Positions 1-7,436 of a DNA stretch of 14,873 nucleotides are shown piece by piece. The stretch covers positions 1-14,873 of the forward strand of contig JABABH010000091.1 of the NCBI GenBank assembly GCA_014238325.1, read 5' to 3'. The stretch's first letter is position 1; the number at the start of each line of letters is the position of its first letter. The notes under the pieces are model-generated. The model was not told the DNA's origin, ran no database searches, and was given only the letters and a program-made list of their open reading frames with translations. The translations under genes and the position numbers were made by a program. Origin of the DNA: Coxiellaceae bacterium. GTDB taxonomy: Bacteria > Pseudomonadota > Gammaproteobacteria > Coxiellales > Coxiellaceae.

Positions 1-182
1 ACCTATCCCACTGACAAGATGCGAAGCATGCATTTGAGGTGAGTCATCAAGATGGGGGTTCTTAAGAGGACAACCGCGATTTTTCTTTTAAGTGGCTGAG
101 CGAATATTCATTTTTCGCCAGCCCAACAAAGATATACCGCTCGCAGTAGCCCACTTCGCATCTTCATTCGCGAGCGGTATAT
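1..182 (+). repeat. Dispersed non-coding repeat, copy 1 (arm plus terminal hairpin)
   Basis: This stretch matches, in reverse complement, the segment 8661-8832. Positions 16-123 align without gaps to 8832-8725 with about 10 mismatches in 108 by hand count, and 131-182 align to 8713-8662 with about 3 mismatches. The element ends in a hairpin: atataccgctcgc (132-144) pairs perfectly with 170-182 around a 25-nt loop. A second complementarity is nested in it: aagatgcgaag (16-26) is the reverse complement of loop bases 154-164. No ORF of note lies inside. The left boundary is uncertain because the window starts here. It resembles a MITE-like or REP-like mobile repeat, but I do not recognise a named family. 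Confidence 0.85.
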
Positions 183-254
183 ACATCTGGTCTTAGTTTT
201 TTAACAGACTCATTATGATAACAATATCGTCTAGCAACTCCTAGAAAAATAAAA
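183..254 (+). promoter_or_regulatory. Leader and putative promoter of the first ankyrin gene
   Basis: This 72-nt leader runs from the hairpin to the ATG and is almost identical to 1537-1608. A TATGAT hexamer at 214-219 is a possible -10 box, but no good -35 lies at the usual distance (191-196 is TCTTAG), so the promoter call is weak. The Shine-Dalgarno position reads AGAA (243-246) where the second copy reads AGGA, which predicts weaker initiation for this gene. No binding site for a known regulator was recognised. Confidence 0.4.
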
Positions 255-1466
255 ATGCTCCCTTATAATACAGAAGATAAAGACTCAGAAAGCATGCAGA
301 CAAACTTAAATTGGAATAGCAGTTCAAATCATATCGCCCAGGAGAAAAATGGCAATCCGTTGCAAATATTTGAGGGCGCAGCTCAACGCTATACTCTTTA
401 TCAGACTGATCCGAAGGTTCAGGTTGCCTGGAATGCGTTGGTTATGTCAGTTGATGATCCCCTAAATTATCCGTATGATATAAACGATTTTTTCAAATAT
501 TATACACTAGATTCTATTATAGCTAAGCATAAAGAAGAAGACTTGCTCTCACAATTTCATAAAATATGTGATGAAGCAGAATCTAAGAGGGATACCTGCA
601 ATATTGATACAAGTGCTGCCTACCAAGTTGATGGGATATTTACCCCTCAACGTCTTCTACAAAGCAACACGAAAACCCACCCTACAAAGCAGAAAAAGAA
701 GGCTACGAGACGGGTGAAGGGCTTGACTGATTTAGAAATTATTTATCATCATTACCGTCACCTACCCCATGTTGAAGCTGCCTGGCAGAAGCAGCATCAT
801 GATTCCCCACAAGGAGTTACACTGCTGCATCATGCTACAAGGGAAGGAAATCTTTACCTTATGAGCATACTGATAGATACTGGTTTTAAAATTGATTCAA
901 GAGATACCAATGGAGCTACATCGCTGCATTATGCTATAGGGCAAGGAAATCCTGATATTATAGAGTACCTTATAGAGCGGGGGGCAGATCTCAACGTATT
1001 AAATCACAGGGGCCAGACACCTCTACGTTCTGCCGTACATCGAAACAACTCTGATGCTATAACATTACTTGCAAAGGGTGGGGCAGATCTCAACAAACAA
1101 GATAAGCAGGGCCTCACACCTCTGCATTATGCTGCAAAGCAAAACAGATCTCGGGCTATAAAAGCATTGCTAAAAGCGGGGGCTGCCCCCCTATTAAAAG
1201 ATCATCAAGGAAAAACACCTATAGACTACGTCGTGCCATCACTCAGGCAAAACTTCATCAAAGCAATAGAAGAGCAGGCACACAACAAGAATAGCAATCT
1301 CGATACCAATTTTGCTGAAGCTACACACGCTCAAGTGACCTCAACTCCATATGGTACGGCTCAAAGCACTATCTTCGACGATAACAGAAAGAGGCGACAC
1401 TTGACCGGGAAGCTCGATGAACATAATATAACCACCGAGGCTCCACGCTGGTCCGCTCCATCATAA
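255..1466 (+). CDS. Ankyrin-repeat protein 1 (candidate host-directed protein)
   Basis: This 403-residue protein has no signal peptide or membrane segment. Residues 1-184 are a region I cannot assign to a known family. It contains two copies of the motif Y-x2-Y-x3-P-x-V-x2-A-W (residues 46-59 and 164-177, exactly 118 apart) and a lysine/arginine-rich linker (144-155). Four full ankyrin repeats follow (about 186-217, 219-250, 252-283, 285-316) with TPLH-like and GAD-like signatures, then a partial repeat (318-326, GKTPIDYV). The tail, to 403, includes a basic NRKRRH cluster (377-382). The gene is the shorter member of a tandem pair with 1609-3159; it lacks about 70 residues found there after residue 184. 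Ankyrin proteins mediate protein-protein contacts, and in intracellular gammaproteobacteria they are often secreted effectors. A role here is inferred; the partner and secretion route are unknown. Confidence 0.85.
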   Translation: MLPYNTEDKDSESMQTNLNWNSSSNHIAQEKNGNPLQIFEGAAQRYTLYQTDPKVQVAWNALVMSVDDPLNYPYDINDFFKYYTLDSIIAKHKEEDLLSQFHKICDEAESKRDTCNIDTSAAYQVDGIFTPQRLLQSNTKTHPTKQKKKATRRVKGLTDLEIIYHHYRHLPHVEAAWQKQHHDSPQGVTLLHHATREGNLYLMSILIDTGFKIDSRDTNGATSLHYAIGQGNPDIIEYLIERGADLNVLNHRGQTPLRSAVHRNNSDAITLLAKGGADLNKQDKQGLTPLHYAAKQNRSRAIKALLKAGAAPLLKDHQGKTPIDYVVPSLRQNFIKAIEEQAHNKNSNLDTNFAEATHAQVTSTPYGTAQSTIFDDNRKRRHLTGKLDEHNITTEAPRWSAPS

Positions 1467-1484
1467 TAGGCACTTCACGGCATG

Positions 1485-1536
1485 GATATACCGCTCGCAG
1501 TAGCCCACTTCGCATCTTCATGCGCGAGCGGTATAT
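1485..1536 (+). repeat. Hairpin repeat, copy 2 (hairpin part only)
   Basis: The inverted repeat atataccgctcgc (1486-1498) pairs perfectly with 1524-1536. The 52-nt hairpin differs from the first copy at one base (1522). The 108-nt arm present at 16-123 is missing: bases left of 1485 belong to the tail of the first ankyrin unit. The hairpin lies 18 nt after the stop of the first ankyrin gene, so in RNA it could shield or end that transcript, although no T-run follows it directly. Confidence 0.85.
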
Positions 1537-1608
1537 ACATCTGGTCTTAGTTTTTTAACAGACTCATTATGATAACAATATCGTCTAGCAACTCCTAGGA
1601 AAATAAAA
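1537..1608 (+). promoter_or_regulatory. Leader, putative promoter and Shine-Dalgarno of the second ankyrin gene
   Basis: This is a near-identical copy of 183-254. A possible -10 (TATGAT) sits at 1568-1573. AGGA at 1597-1600 lies 8 nt before the ATG at 1609 and is a normal ribosome binding site. The equivalent site of the first gene has one substitution in this core (AGAA). Confidence 0.45.
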
Positions 1609-3159
1609 ATGCTCCCTTATACTACAGAAGATAAAGACCTAGAAAGCATGCATCCAAACTTAAATCGGAATAGCAGTTTAAATAATATCCCCCAGGAGGA
1701 AAATGGCAATCCGCTGCAAAAATTCAAGGACGCAGCTAAATGCTATCGACGTTATCAGAGTTTCCCGGGTGTTCAGGAGGCCTGGGACGCCTTAGTTATG
1801 TCAATTAGTGATCCCCTAAATTATCTGTGTGATATAAACAGTTCTTACAGATATGATATGCTGAATACTATTACAGCTCAGCATAAAGAAGAAGACTTGT
1901 TCGCACAATTTAATAAAATATGTGATGAAGCACAATCTAAGGTGGATACCTGCAATATCGACACAAGTGCTGCCTACCAAGTTGATGGGATATTTACCAC
2001 TCAACGCCTTCTACAAAGCGACACGAAAACCCATCATACAAAGCAGAAAAAACATCCTAAGAAAGGGATGAAGGGCTCGACTCATCTAGAAACTATTTAT
2101 CATCATTACCGTCACCTACCCCATGTTGAAGCTGCCTGGCAGAAGCAGCATCATGATTCCCTAAGAAAAGAAGATCTCCTCAAGCTACTCGGCGAGGAAA
2201 CATCTAAAGAACTGACTCGTCTGCAAACAGAACCCCTCAGCTCTCTACAATTTCACCCTATGGACCTTTTAGAAGCATTTAGAGCTGAGTCCTTGGTTAT
2301 TTATAATCAGCTTATTACACAGATCAATAACGTCACTCCACAAGGTTTTCAAAACATCCAAAAGCACATCACCTACCGCAAGGAAGCAACAAAGAATTCT
2401 AGAACGATTTTGCATGCTGCTGCACTTTACGAACTTAATAAGCTTATTTCACTAGCTATACAGTCTGGCAACAACCCTAATGCAGCAGATAGCAATGGAT
2501 ACACGCCTCTGCTTATTGCCCTCCGGACAGGAAACCCTGATACTCTACTATTATTGCTAAAACTTGGGGCAGACCCTAACAAAACAAATAAAAAGGACCG
2601 TACGCCTATCTATACTGCCATATATCAAGACAATGTTGATGCTATACGCTCACTTGTAAAATTTGGGGCAAAGGTCAACACAGAAGATTGCGAGGGGCTC
2701 TCACCACTGGATTATGCGTTAAAAGCAGGAAACTATCTTATTATTCAAACTCTTATAGAGTATAAGGCACGCTCTACAATATCCGATAAAATCGGATCTA
2801 CACCTCTCCATATGCTTGCACAAAAAACAGATCTTCGAACATTTGAGTTCCTGCTGCTAGCAGGAGAGGAGTTCAACCCTTACTTAAAAGATCGTCAAGG
2901 AAAAACACCTATAGACTACGTCATTCCATCACACAAGCCATACTTCATCAAAGCAATAGAAAAACACGCACACAACAAGAATAGCAATCTCGATACCCGT
3001 GTTCCTGAACCTACACACGCTCAAGTGACCTCAACTCCATATGGTACGGCTCAAAGCACTATCTTCGACGATAACAGAAAGAGACGACACCTGACCGGGG
3101 AGCGCGATGCAAATAATATACCCATCAAGGCTCCACGCTGGCCTGTTCCATCACAGTAA
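1609..3159 (+). CDS. Ankyrin-repeat protein 2 (paralogue of 255-1466)
   Basis: This 516-residue protein has no signal peptide or membrane helix. Residues 1-184 align without gaps to the first paralogue, including both Y-x2-Y-x3-P-x-V-x2-A-W motifs (46-59, 164-177) and the basic linker (144-155). Residues 185-260 are a mostly helical-looking segment absent from the paralogue; its start (RKEDLLKLL) resembles the KEEDLF stretch after the first motif copy, so the N-terminal module may be repeated. Ankyrin repeats cover roughly 264-295, 296-328, 329-361, 362-394 and 395-428, with a partial repeat to 438. The tail (425-516) is nearly the same as in the paralogue and includes NRKRRH (489-494). It converges with the symporter gene, leaving 19 nt. 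A host-directed scaffold or inhibitor is plausible, but no enzymatic domain is visible. Confidence 0.87.
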   Translation: MLPYTTEDKDLESMHPNLNRNSSLNNIPQEENGNPLQKFKDAAKCYRRYQSFPGVQEAWDALVMSISDPLNYLCDINSSYRYDMLNTITAQHKEEDLFAQFNKICDEAQSKVDTCNIDTSAAYQVDGIFTTQRLLQSDTKTHHTKQKKHPKKGMKGSTHLETIYHHYRHLPHVEAAWQKQHHDSLRKEDLLKLLGEETSKELTRLQTEPLSSLQFHPMDLLEAFRAESLVIYNQLITQINNVTPQGFQNIQKHITYRKEATKNSRTILHAAALYELNKLISLAIQSGNNPNAADSNGYTPLLIALRTGNPDTLLLLLKLGADPNKTNKKDRTPIYTAIYQDNVDAIRSLVKFGAKVNTEDCEGLSPLDYALKAGNYLIIQTLIEYKARSTISDKIGSTPLHMLAQKTDLRTFEFLLLAGEEFNPYLKDRQGKTPIDYVIPSHKPYFIKAIEKHAHNKNSNLDTRVPEPTHAQVTSTPYGTAQSTIFDDNRKRRHLTGERDANNIPIKAPRWPVPSQ

Positions 3160-3178
3160 GCACTGCATGGCATCGACA

Positions 3179-4579
3179 TTAGCTCTGCTTATACGCTTGC
3201 AGCCCTTTATTGTTTTTATGCCATCCATAGGATATAAAAAACCCAATAGCATTGAGCATAATTCCCGATATTAAGGGTCCGGCATTCATTGAAGCGGGCC
3301 AAATGAGTCGGCACATACTCGCCCCTATCACACCACATACTGCACCTATAAAAAAGTCGCGCGCAGAAGCCGATAGCTTAAAGATCACCGCAAGCAACGG
3401 TACTAAAATAATAGGGGACCAAAAATTATAGGCTAATAATAAAATATCTAATACATTCTGAATCATCGCAGAAAAAATAACGGCAATCATACCGACTACC
3501 ACTGTGCTCATACGTGCCCATCGTAATAAATGCTCTTCTTGTATGGGCTTACCAGGTATATTTTTCATAATATCTTGAACAAACGCCATAGAGGCGGCAT
3601 TGAGCAGGCCAGATGACGAAGATAATATAATCGACAACATAGCTGCAATCATAAATCCACGCAAACCCAGGGGCAATATGGTCTTTACCACCCATGGAAA
3701 CACATCATTAGCATCCAGATGATGATTATAACTAAAAGCTATCAACCCCAAGCCGCCGCATAACAAGAAAATCGGAATGGAAACCACCCCACTCAAAAAG
3801 GTGGCTCTCACCGTATCTGATATAGATCGTGCCATCAGCAACCGCTGCACATAAGGAGGAATGAGTATTTCTCCAAACATAAAACTTATAAATAATAAAC
3901 AAAATAAGAGTAGCTCTGGCATACTGCTGATAAAAAATAAATAATGATGCGGAACCGTAGACACGACACGCTCCCAGCCACCCACGTGATGCAGGGCTAT
4001 AAAAAAAGTCATGGGAATGCCTACTGCTAACAAGCTAAATTGCAGCACATCTGTCAATACAACCGCACGCATCCCACCTAAGGTGGTATAAACCAATAAT
4101 ACTGACACGGCACCGAGCATCCCTAGCATGGGCGAAATGCCAAGCGTAACATTGATAATAGCCCCCAAGGCTCCCACTTGTGCCCCCAAAATTCCGCCAC
4201 AGATAATGAGTGATAAGAAACCGGTAATCAACTGCGCCACTCGACCATATTGCTTACGCATGATATCACCGATAGAATGACAATCCTGAAATGCTTCCAT
4301 ATGTGGCGCTACCCATATACCGATTAACATCTCTTTCAAACTAAATCCTAATAAAGCAAAGGCGTATAACATGCCATGGAGATAGACTTTAGCTGCATTT
4401 CCAAAAGTATATCCACCACCAATAAAAGAAGCGGACAGTGTACAAAAAATAAGAAAACTAGAAAAGGAGCGATTACCTACGGAAAAGTGGGATAAAGTTT
4501 GCACTTTTTTGCTGGAAGCATAGCCAATATACAAACTAATCCCTAAAAATGTACCAACAGTAATAAGATCTAAACGCAT
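3179..4579 (-). CDS. Sodium:solute symporter (SSS family)
   Basis: This 466-residue polytopic inner-membrane protein has about 12-13 hydrophobic segments, a usual size for the sodium/solute symporter family (TC 2.A.21), which imports small solutes with Na+. Support comes from an N-terminal helix followed by a FSVGNRS stretch (32-38), the glycine-rich second helix with SASFIGGGYTFG (49-60), and the family signature region TTLGGMRAVVLTDVLQF (165-181). Members carry proline, pantothenate, sugars, nucleosides or carboxylates; I cannot assign the substrate. It lies 114 nt downstream of the M16 genes on the same strand. The gap holds a TATATT that could be a -10, so it may have its own promoter. 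No clear Shine-Dalgarno precedes the ATG, but the start places the first helix at residues 5-22, as expected. Confidence 0.88.
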   Translation of the reverse strand: MRLDLITVGTFLGISLYIGYASSKKVQTLSHFSVGNRSFSSFLIFCTLSASFIGGGYTFGNAAKVYLHGMLYAFALLGFSLKEMLIGIWVAPHMEAFQDCHSIGDIMRKQYGRVAQLITGFLSLIICGGILGAQVGALGAIINVTLGISPMLGMLGAVSVLLVYTTLGGMRAVVLTDVLQFSLLAVGIPMTFFIALHHVGGWERVVSTVPHHYLFFISSMPELLLFCLLFISFMFGEILIPPYVQRLLMARSISDTVRATFLSGVVSIPIFLLCGGLGLIAFSYNHHLDANDVFPWVVKTILPLGLRGFMIAAMLSIILSSSSGLLNAASMAFVQDIMKNIPGKPIQEEHLLRWARMSTVVVGMIAVIFSAMIQNVLDILLLAYNFWSPIILVPLLAVIFKLSASARDFFIGAVCGVIGASMCRLIWPASMNAGPLISGIMLNAIGFFISYGWHKNNKGLQAYKQS

Positions 4580-4693
4580 GACTGCATATCCATGGGATCA
4601 GCTGGTATCACGACCGTCATCATCGTTATGACACGATTCATCGGCCAGTAAATATATAATATGCCATATCTATCAGCTATCCTGTATCCATGC

Positions 4694-6025
4694 TTAGTGC
4701 GATAAAGCTCGCGGTTGCTGCCCCACCATCACCGTCGATAAATATTTTTCTGAAAGTATTGTTTGCATCGCTTGTTTCACTGCTTCAGGTGTCACCTGCC
4801 GCATACGATCCATGTAGGTACTTAAAAAATCAAGTGGACGATGGTAAAAGCCTATCTCGGTAATATTGGCTAAAATACCGCTATTGGTCGATATTTTTAG
4901 AGGGAAGCCACCGATCATATGATCTTGTGCAGCTTTGAGTTCCGCAGACGTTGGCCCTTCTTTTAAGAATCGTCGACATAGCTGCTGCGTGAGTAAGGTG
5001 GCAGCTTGTGCTTCATGTGTGCGCGTTTGCAATTGTATATAGAAAGGACCTCTATCACGCAAAGGCACAAAATGGCTAGAGATCCCATAGGCATATCCAT
5101 GCTGGTTTCTCACCACATCAAATAGAATAGACGAGAGTGGCAGCCCACCTAAAATAGCATTACCCAACACCAAGGGAAAGTAATTAGAAGCATTCGGTGT
5201 GATACCCACGCCACCGATCATAATCGTATTTTGCTGCGCCGGAAATGGCACGACATGCACAGCAGCTGGCATCGGTATGGCTTCCACTTGTGCCACCTGC
5301 GTTGCTCCTGACGGCAACACGTGTGTGATACGATCCGCTATTTTTTTTGCTTGTTTAGATGTCAAGTCACCCACCATAATAAGGGTTATATTGCCTGCAG
5401 TATAATAACGTCTGTAAAAATTTTTGACATCATTCAAGGTTATATCTTTTATGGTTTCAGACACCCCTTCTGGCGGGTGAGCATAAGCGTGATGACCATA
5501 AATCGCAGCATAAAATGCACGGTTAGCCACACTGAGAGGTAACTGGTCTTCATATTGCAGAGCCATTAATATTTGTTTTTTAACATAATCAAATGAAGAT
5601 GCTGAAAAAGCCGGTTGCGTGAGCACCTCAATAAAAAGATTGAGGGCCGGTTTTAAATATTGCTGCCCCGATAAACTGCGTAGATGTAATAATCCTTGGT
5701 CACGGTTAACACCACTATCAAATTGGGCACCCACCTCATCAAATAATTCAGCTATTTGATTGGCACTATATCGGCGAGTCCCTTCCTTTAATAAGGCATT
5801 GCTAAAAGACGCCACCCCCCATGCTGCACCATCTTGAGAAGAGCCCGCGGAAAACACGACTTGAATATCCACGATAGGCATATGCGGCGTTTGCACAAAA
5901 TAAACCGGCGCATTATCGAGGGTACGCCAATGCTGAATGACCAGCTGTTTCAAGTTATCGTGCGCATAAAGTGGTATCGTCCATAGGAAACCCAGTAAAT
6001 ATAAACCTATCCATAAGATTCTCAT
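4694..6025 (-). CDS. M16 family protein, non-catalytic partner subunit
   Basis: This 443-residue protein has an N-terminal signal peptide (MRILW..., hydrophobic 4-20, likely cleaved after LYA at 19-21), so it should be periplasmic. It has the two-lobed M16 (insulinase/pitrilysin-like) fold pattern, but the zinc motif HxxEH is lost. Aligned with its upstream neighbour, the three ligand positions are Ser73, Asn76 and Ala77 within GVASFSNALLKEG. The C-terminal lobe keeps a HGYAYGISS segment (around 310) matching the substrate-binding R/Y region of M16B proteins. The ATG begins one base after the upstream TGA (TGAGATG), so the two are translationally coupled. Such an active/inactive pair probably forms a heterodimeric peptidase, as in mitochondrial processing peptidase and many bacterial M16B pairs. 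The substrate is unknown. Confidence 0.88.
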   Translation of the reverse strand: MRILWIGLYLLGFLWTIPLYAHDNLKQLVIQHWRTLDNAPVYFVQTPHMPIVDIQVVFSAGSSQDGAAWGVASFSNALLKEGTRRYSANQIAELFDEVGAQFDSGVNRDQGLLHLRSLSGQQYLKPALNLFIEVLTQPAFSASSFDYVKKQILMALQYEDQLPLSVANRAFYAAIYGHHAYAHPPEGVSETIKDITLNDVKNFYRRYYTAGNITLIMVGDLTSKQAKKIADRITHVLPSGATQVAQVEAIPMPAAVHVVPFPAQQNTIMIGGVGITPNASNYFPLVLGNAILGGLPLSSILFDVVRNQHGYAYGISSHFVPLRDRGPFYIQLQTRTHEAQAATLLTQQLCRRFLKEGPTSAELKAAQDHMIGGFPLKISTNSGILANITEIGFYHRPLDFLSTYMDRMRQVTPEAVKQAMQTILSEKYLSTVMVGQQPRALSH

Positions 6026-6026
6026 C

Positions 6027-7385
6027 TCACTTTACCTGCTTATGTACTTTGGACATCGTAGACACCGGCTGATGATGGATAGGATCTAACACCCCAATCG
6101 TCAGTCGCATATTCGTTAAATATTGACGAGCTGCTGCCTGAACTTGTTGTGCCGTTATCTCTTGCACAGCTTTCATATACTGCTCTTCAAAGTCCAGCGG
6201 TAATCCCACTGACACCGGTATACCGATATCTAAGGCCTGCGCCATCAGAGAATCTTTTTTATAAATATGTTGCGCGATAAGTTGTGTTTTCGCTCGCTTT
6301 AATTCAGCTTCACTCACACCATGATCTTGCAATTGCGTAATTTCTCTAACGATTGCCTGCCTTAATTCATCGATACTATGGCCCGACATGGGTATACCCT
6401 CGATAATAAATTGTGTCCCATGTAAGCGTACAAAATCATACATCACCTGTACTGTGCTCGCGATTTCTTTTCCGCGCACCAGATGTTGCCCAAAGCGAGC
6501 ACTATCATATCCTCCTAAGAGCATCCCCAATAAAGAAAGAGCATATACTGTCGTCTTATTTTTTGCTGTGACCATGGAAGGTACCTTATAGCCCATCAAT
6601 AAAGTCGGCACAGTCGCAGGACGATGGACCTCCACTTGCTTGGCACCCAGGGCTTCGATTTCTACACGCGGTTTCATATCGGGCAACGGGCGCGCCGGTA
6701 TCGGAGCAAAATATTGTTCGGTTAGTGCACGCACTTCCTTAAACGTCACATCACCAATCACTATAATCACTGCATTATTCGGAGCATACCAATGATGATA
6801 CCATTCATGTACATCAGACACGTTTAAATGTTGCAAATCTGTCATCCAACCGACGGTCGGATGATGATAAGGATTATTCACCTGTGCTGCTGCCATCAAA
6901 CGCTCATAAGTCAAGGCTTCCGGATCATCTTCGACACGCATGCGGCGCTCTTCCATCACGACCTGTATTTCCTTCTTAAAATCGCTAGGCGTCAGCAATA
7001 AATGTTGCATACGATCTGATTCTAATTGGAAGCTCACCGCTAAAGCGTTAACGTTTAATAATTGAAAATATACCGTCCAATCTTCGGCGGTCATCGCATT
7101 TTGCTGACCACCATGGGTACTGATGATTTTCTCGAGCATACCGGCTGGGTATCGCTGTGTACCGCGAAACATCATATGCTCTAGAACATGAGCCACCCCT
7201 GTTGACCCATCTGACTCATAGCCACTCCCCACTTTATACCAGACGGAAAAAAATACGACAGGCGCGCGATGATCTTCTTTAACAATCAATTGCAAGCCAT
7301 TTTTCAACGAATACGTATGGGATGGAGTCGCGAATACCCAACTGCTCCAAATAGCACATAAAAATAATAGCCACCCTCGGCGCAT
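6027..7385 (-). CDS. M16 family zinc metallopeptidase, catalytic subunit
   Basis: From the start at 7385 this is a 452-residue protein with a clean signal peptide (MRRGWLLFLCAIW..., cleavage likely after VFA at 17-19). It carries the inverted zinc motif H66-x-x-E69-H70 and, at the expected distance, the third ligand Glu146 in VVMEERRMR. It should be an active periplasmic peptidase of family M16B. An upstream in-frame ATG at 7427 adds 14 polar residues before the signal peptide and has no Shine-Dalgarno, whereas AAGGA (7396-7400) precedes the 7385 start, so I prefer 7385. It is the first gene of a coupled pair with the non-catalytic partner downstream and is divergent from ftsY. Paired M16 genes beside ftsY are known from other gammaproteobacteria, for example Pseudomonas. 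Confidence 0.9.
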   Translation of the reverse strand: MRRGWLLFLCAIWSSWVFATPSHTYSLKNGLQLIVKEDHRAPVVFFSVWYKVGSGYESDGSTGVAHVLEHMMFRGTQRYPAGMLEKIISTHGGQQNAMTAEDWTVYFQLLNVNALAVSFQLESDRMQHLLLTPSDFKKEIQVVMEERRMRVEDDPEALTYERLMAAAQVNNPYHHPTVGWMTDLQHLNVSDVHEWYHHWYAPNNAVIIVIGDVTFKEVRALTEQYFAPIPARPLPDMKPRVEIEALGAKQVEVHRPATVPTLLMGYKVPSMVTAKNKTTVYALSLLGMLLGGYDSARFGQHLVRGKEIASTVQVMYDFVRLHGTQFIIEGIPMSGHSIDELRQAIVREITQLQDHGVSEAELKRAKTQLIAQHIYKKDSLMAQALDIGIPVSVGLPLDFEEQYMKAVQEITAQQVQAAARQYLTNMRLTIGVLDPIHHQPVSTMSKVHKQVK

Positions 7386-7436
7386 ATCTATCCATTCCTT
7401 GTGTGATGATGTGATAAGATAACCCATAAATCGAAG

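Larger units (their letters stand above)
131..3174 (+). repeat. Tandem duplication of an ankyrin-gene unit (131-1484 and 1485-3174)
   Basis: Unit 1 (131-1484) and unit 2 (1485-3174) have the same order: hairpin, 72-nt leader, ankyrin gene, short tail. The first 676 positions of each (131-806 and 1485-2160) align with no gap; in the 124 non-coding positions I find only two differences (168 and 245 against 1522 and 1599). Homology stops left of the hairpin: the bases before 131 and before 1485 are unrelated. The 3' ends also match, from about 1190 and 2880 through a short similar tail after each stop codon. The central ankyrin-coding parts are much more diverged, and unit 2 is longer by 336 nt. 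Confidence 0.85.

Noticed and set aside
131..182. CRISPR-type repeat
   Set aside because: The hairpin sequence recurs only three times, far apart, in both orientations and without regular spacers; no cas gene is present.
183..254. PmrA-type or other known effector-regulator box upstream of the ankyrin genes
   Set aside because: The TTAGTTTTTTAA stretch only loosely recalls tandem TTAA motifs; the match is too poor to claim.
1178..1191. GC-rich mini hairpin GGGGG-ctg-CCCCC as a terminator in ankyrin gene 1
   Set aside because: It lies inside the coding sequence of an ankyrin repeat (Ala-Gly-Ala-Ala-Pro) and has no T-run after it.
1816..2004. Minus-strand open frame inside the second ankyrin gene
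   Set aside because: It is antisense to a well supported coding region, has no domain and no ribosome binding site.
5199..5542. Two overlapping plus-strand open frames within the M16 partner gene
   Set aside because: They are antisense to a gene with clear family similarity; composition is cysteine/isoleucine-rich and not protein-like.
7386..7427. Longer start of the catalytic M16 gene at 7427
   Set aside because: It would bury the signal peptide behind 14 polar residues and lacks a ribosome binding site, unlike the start at 7385.
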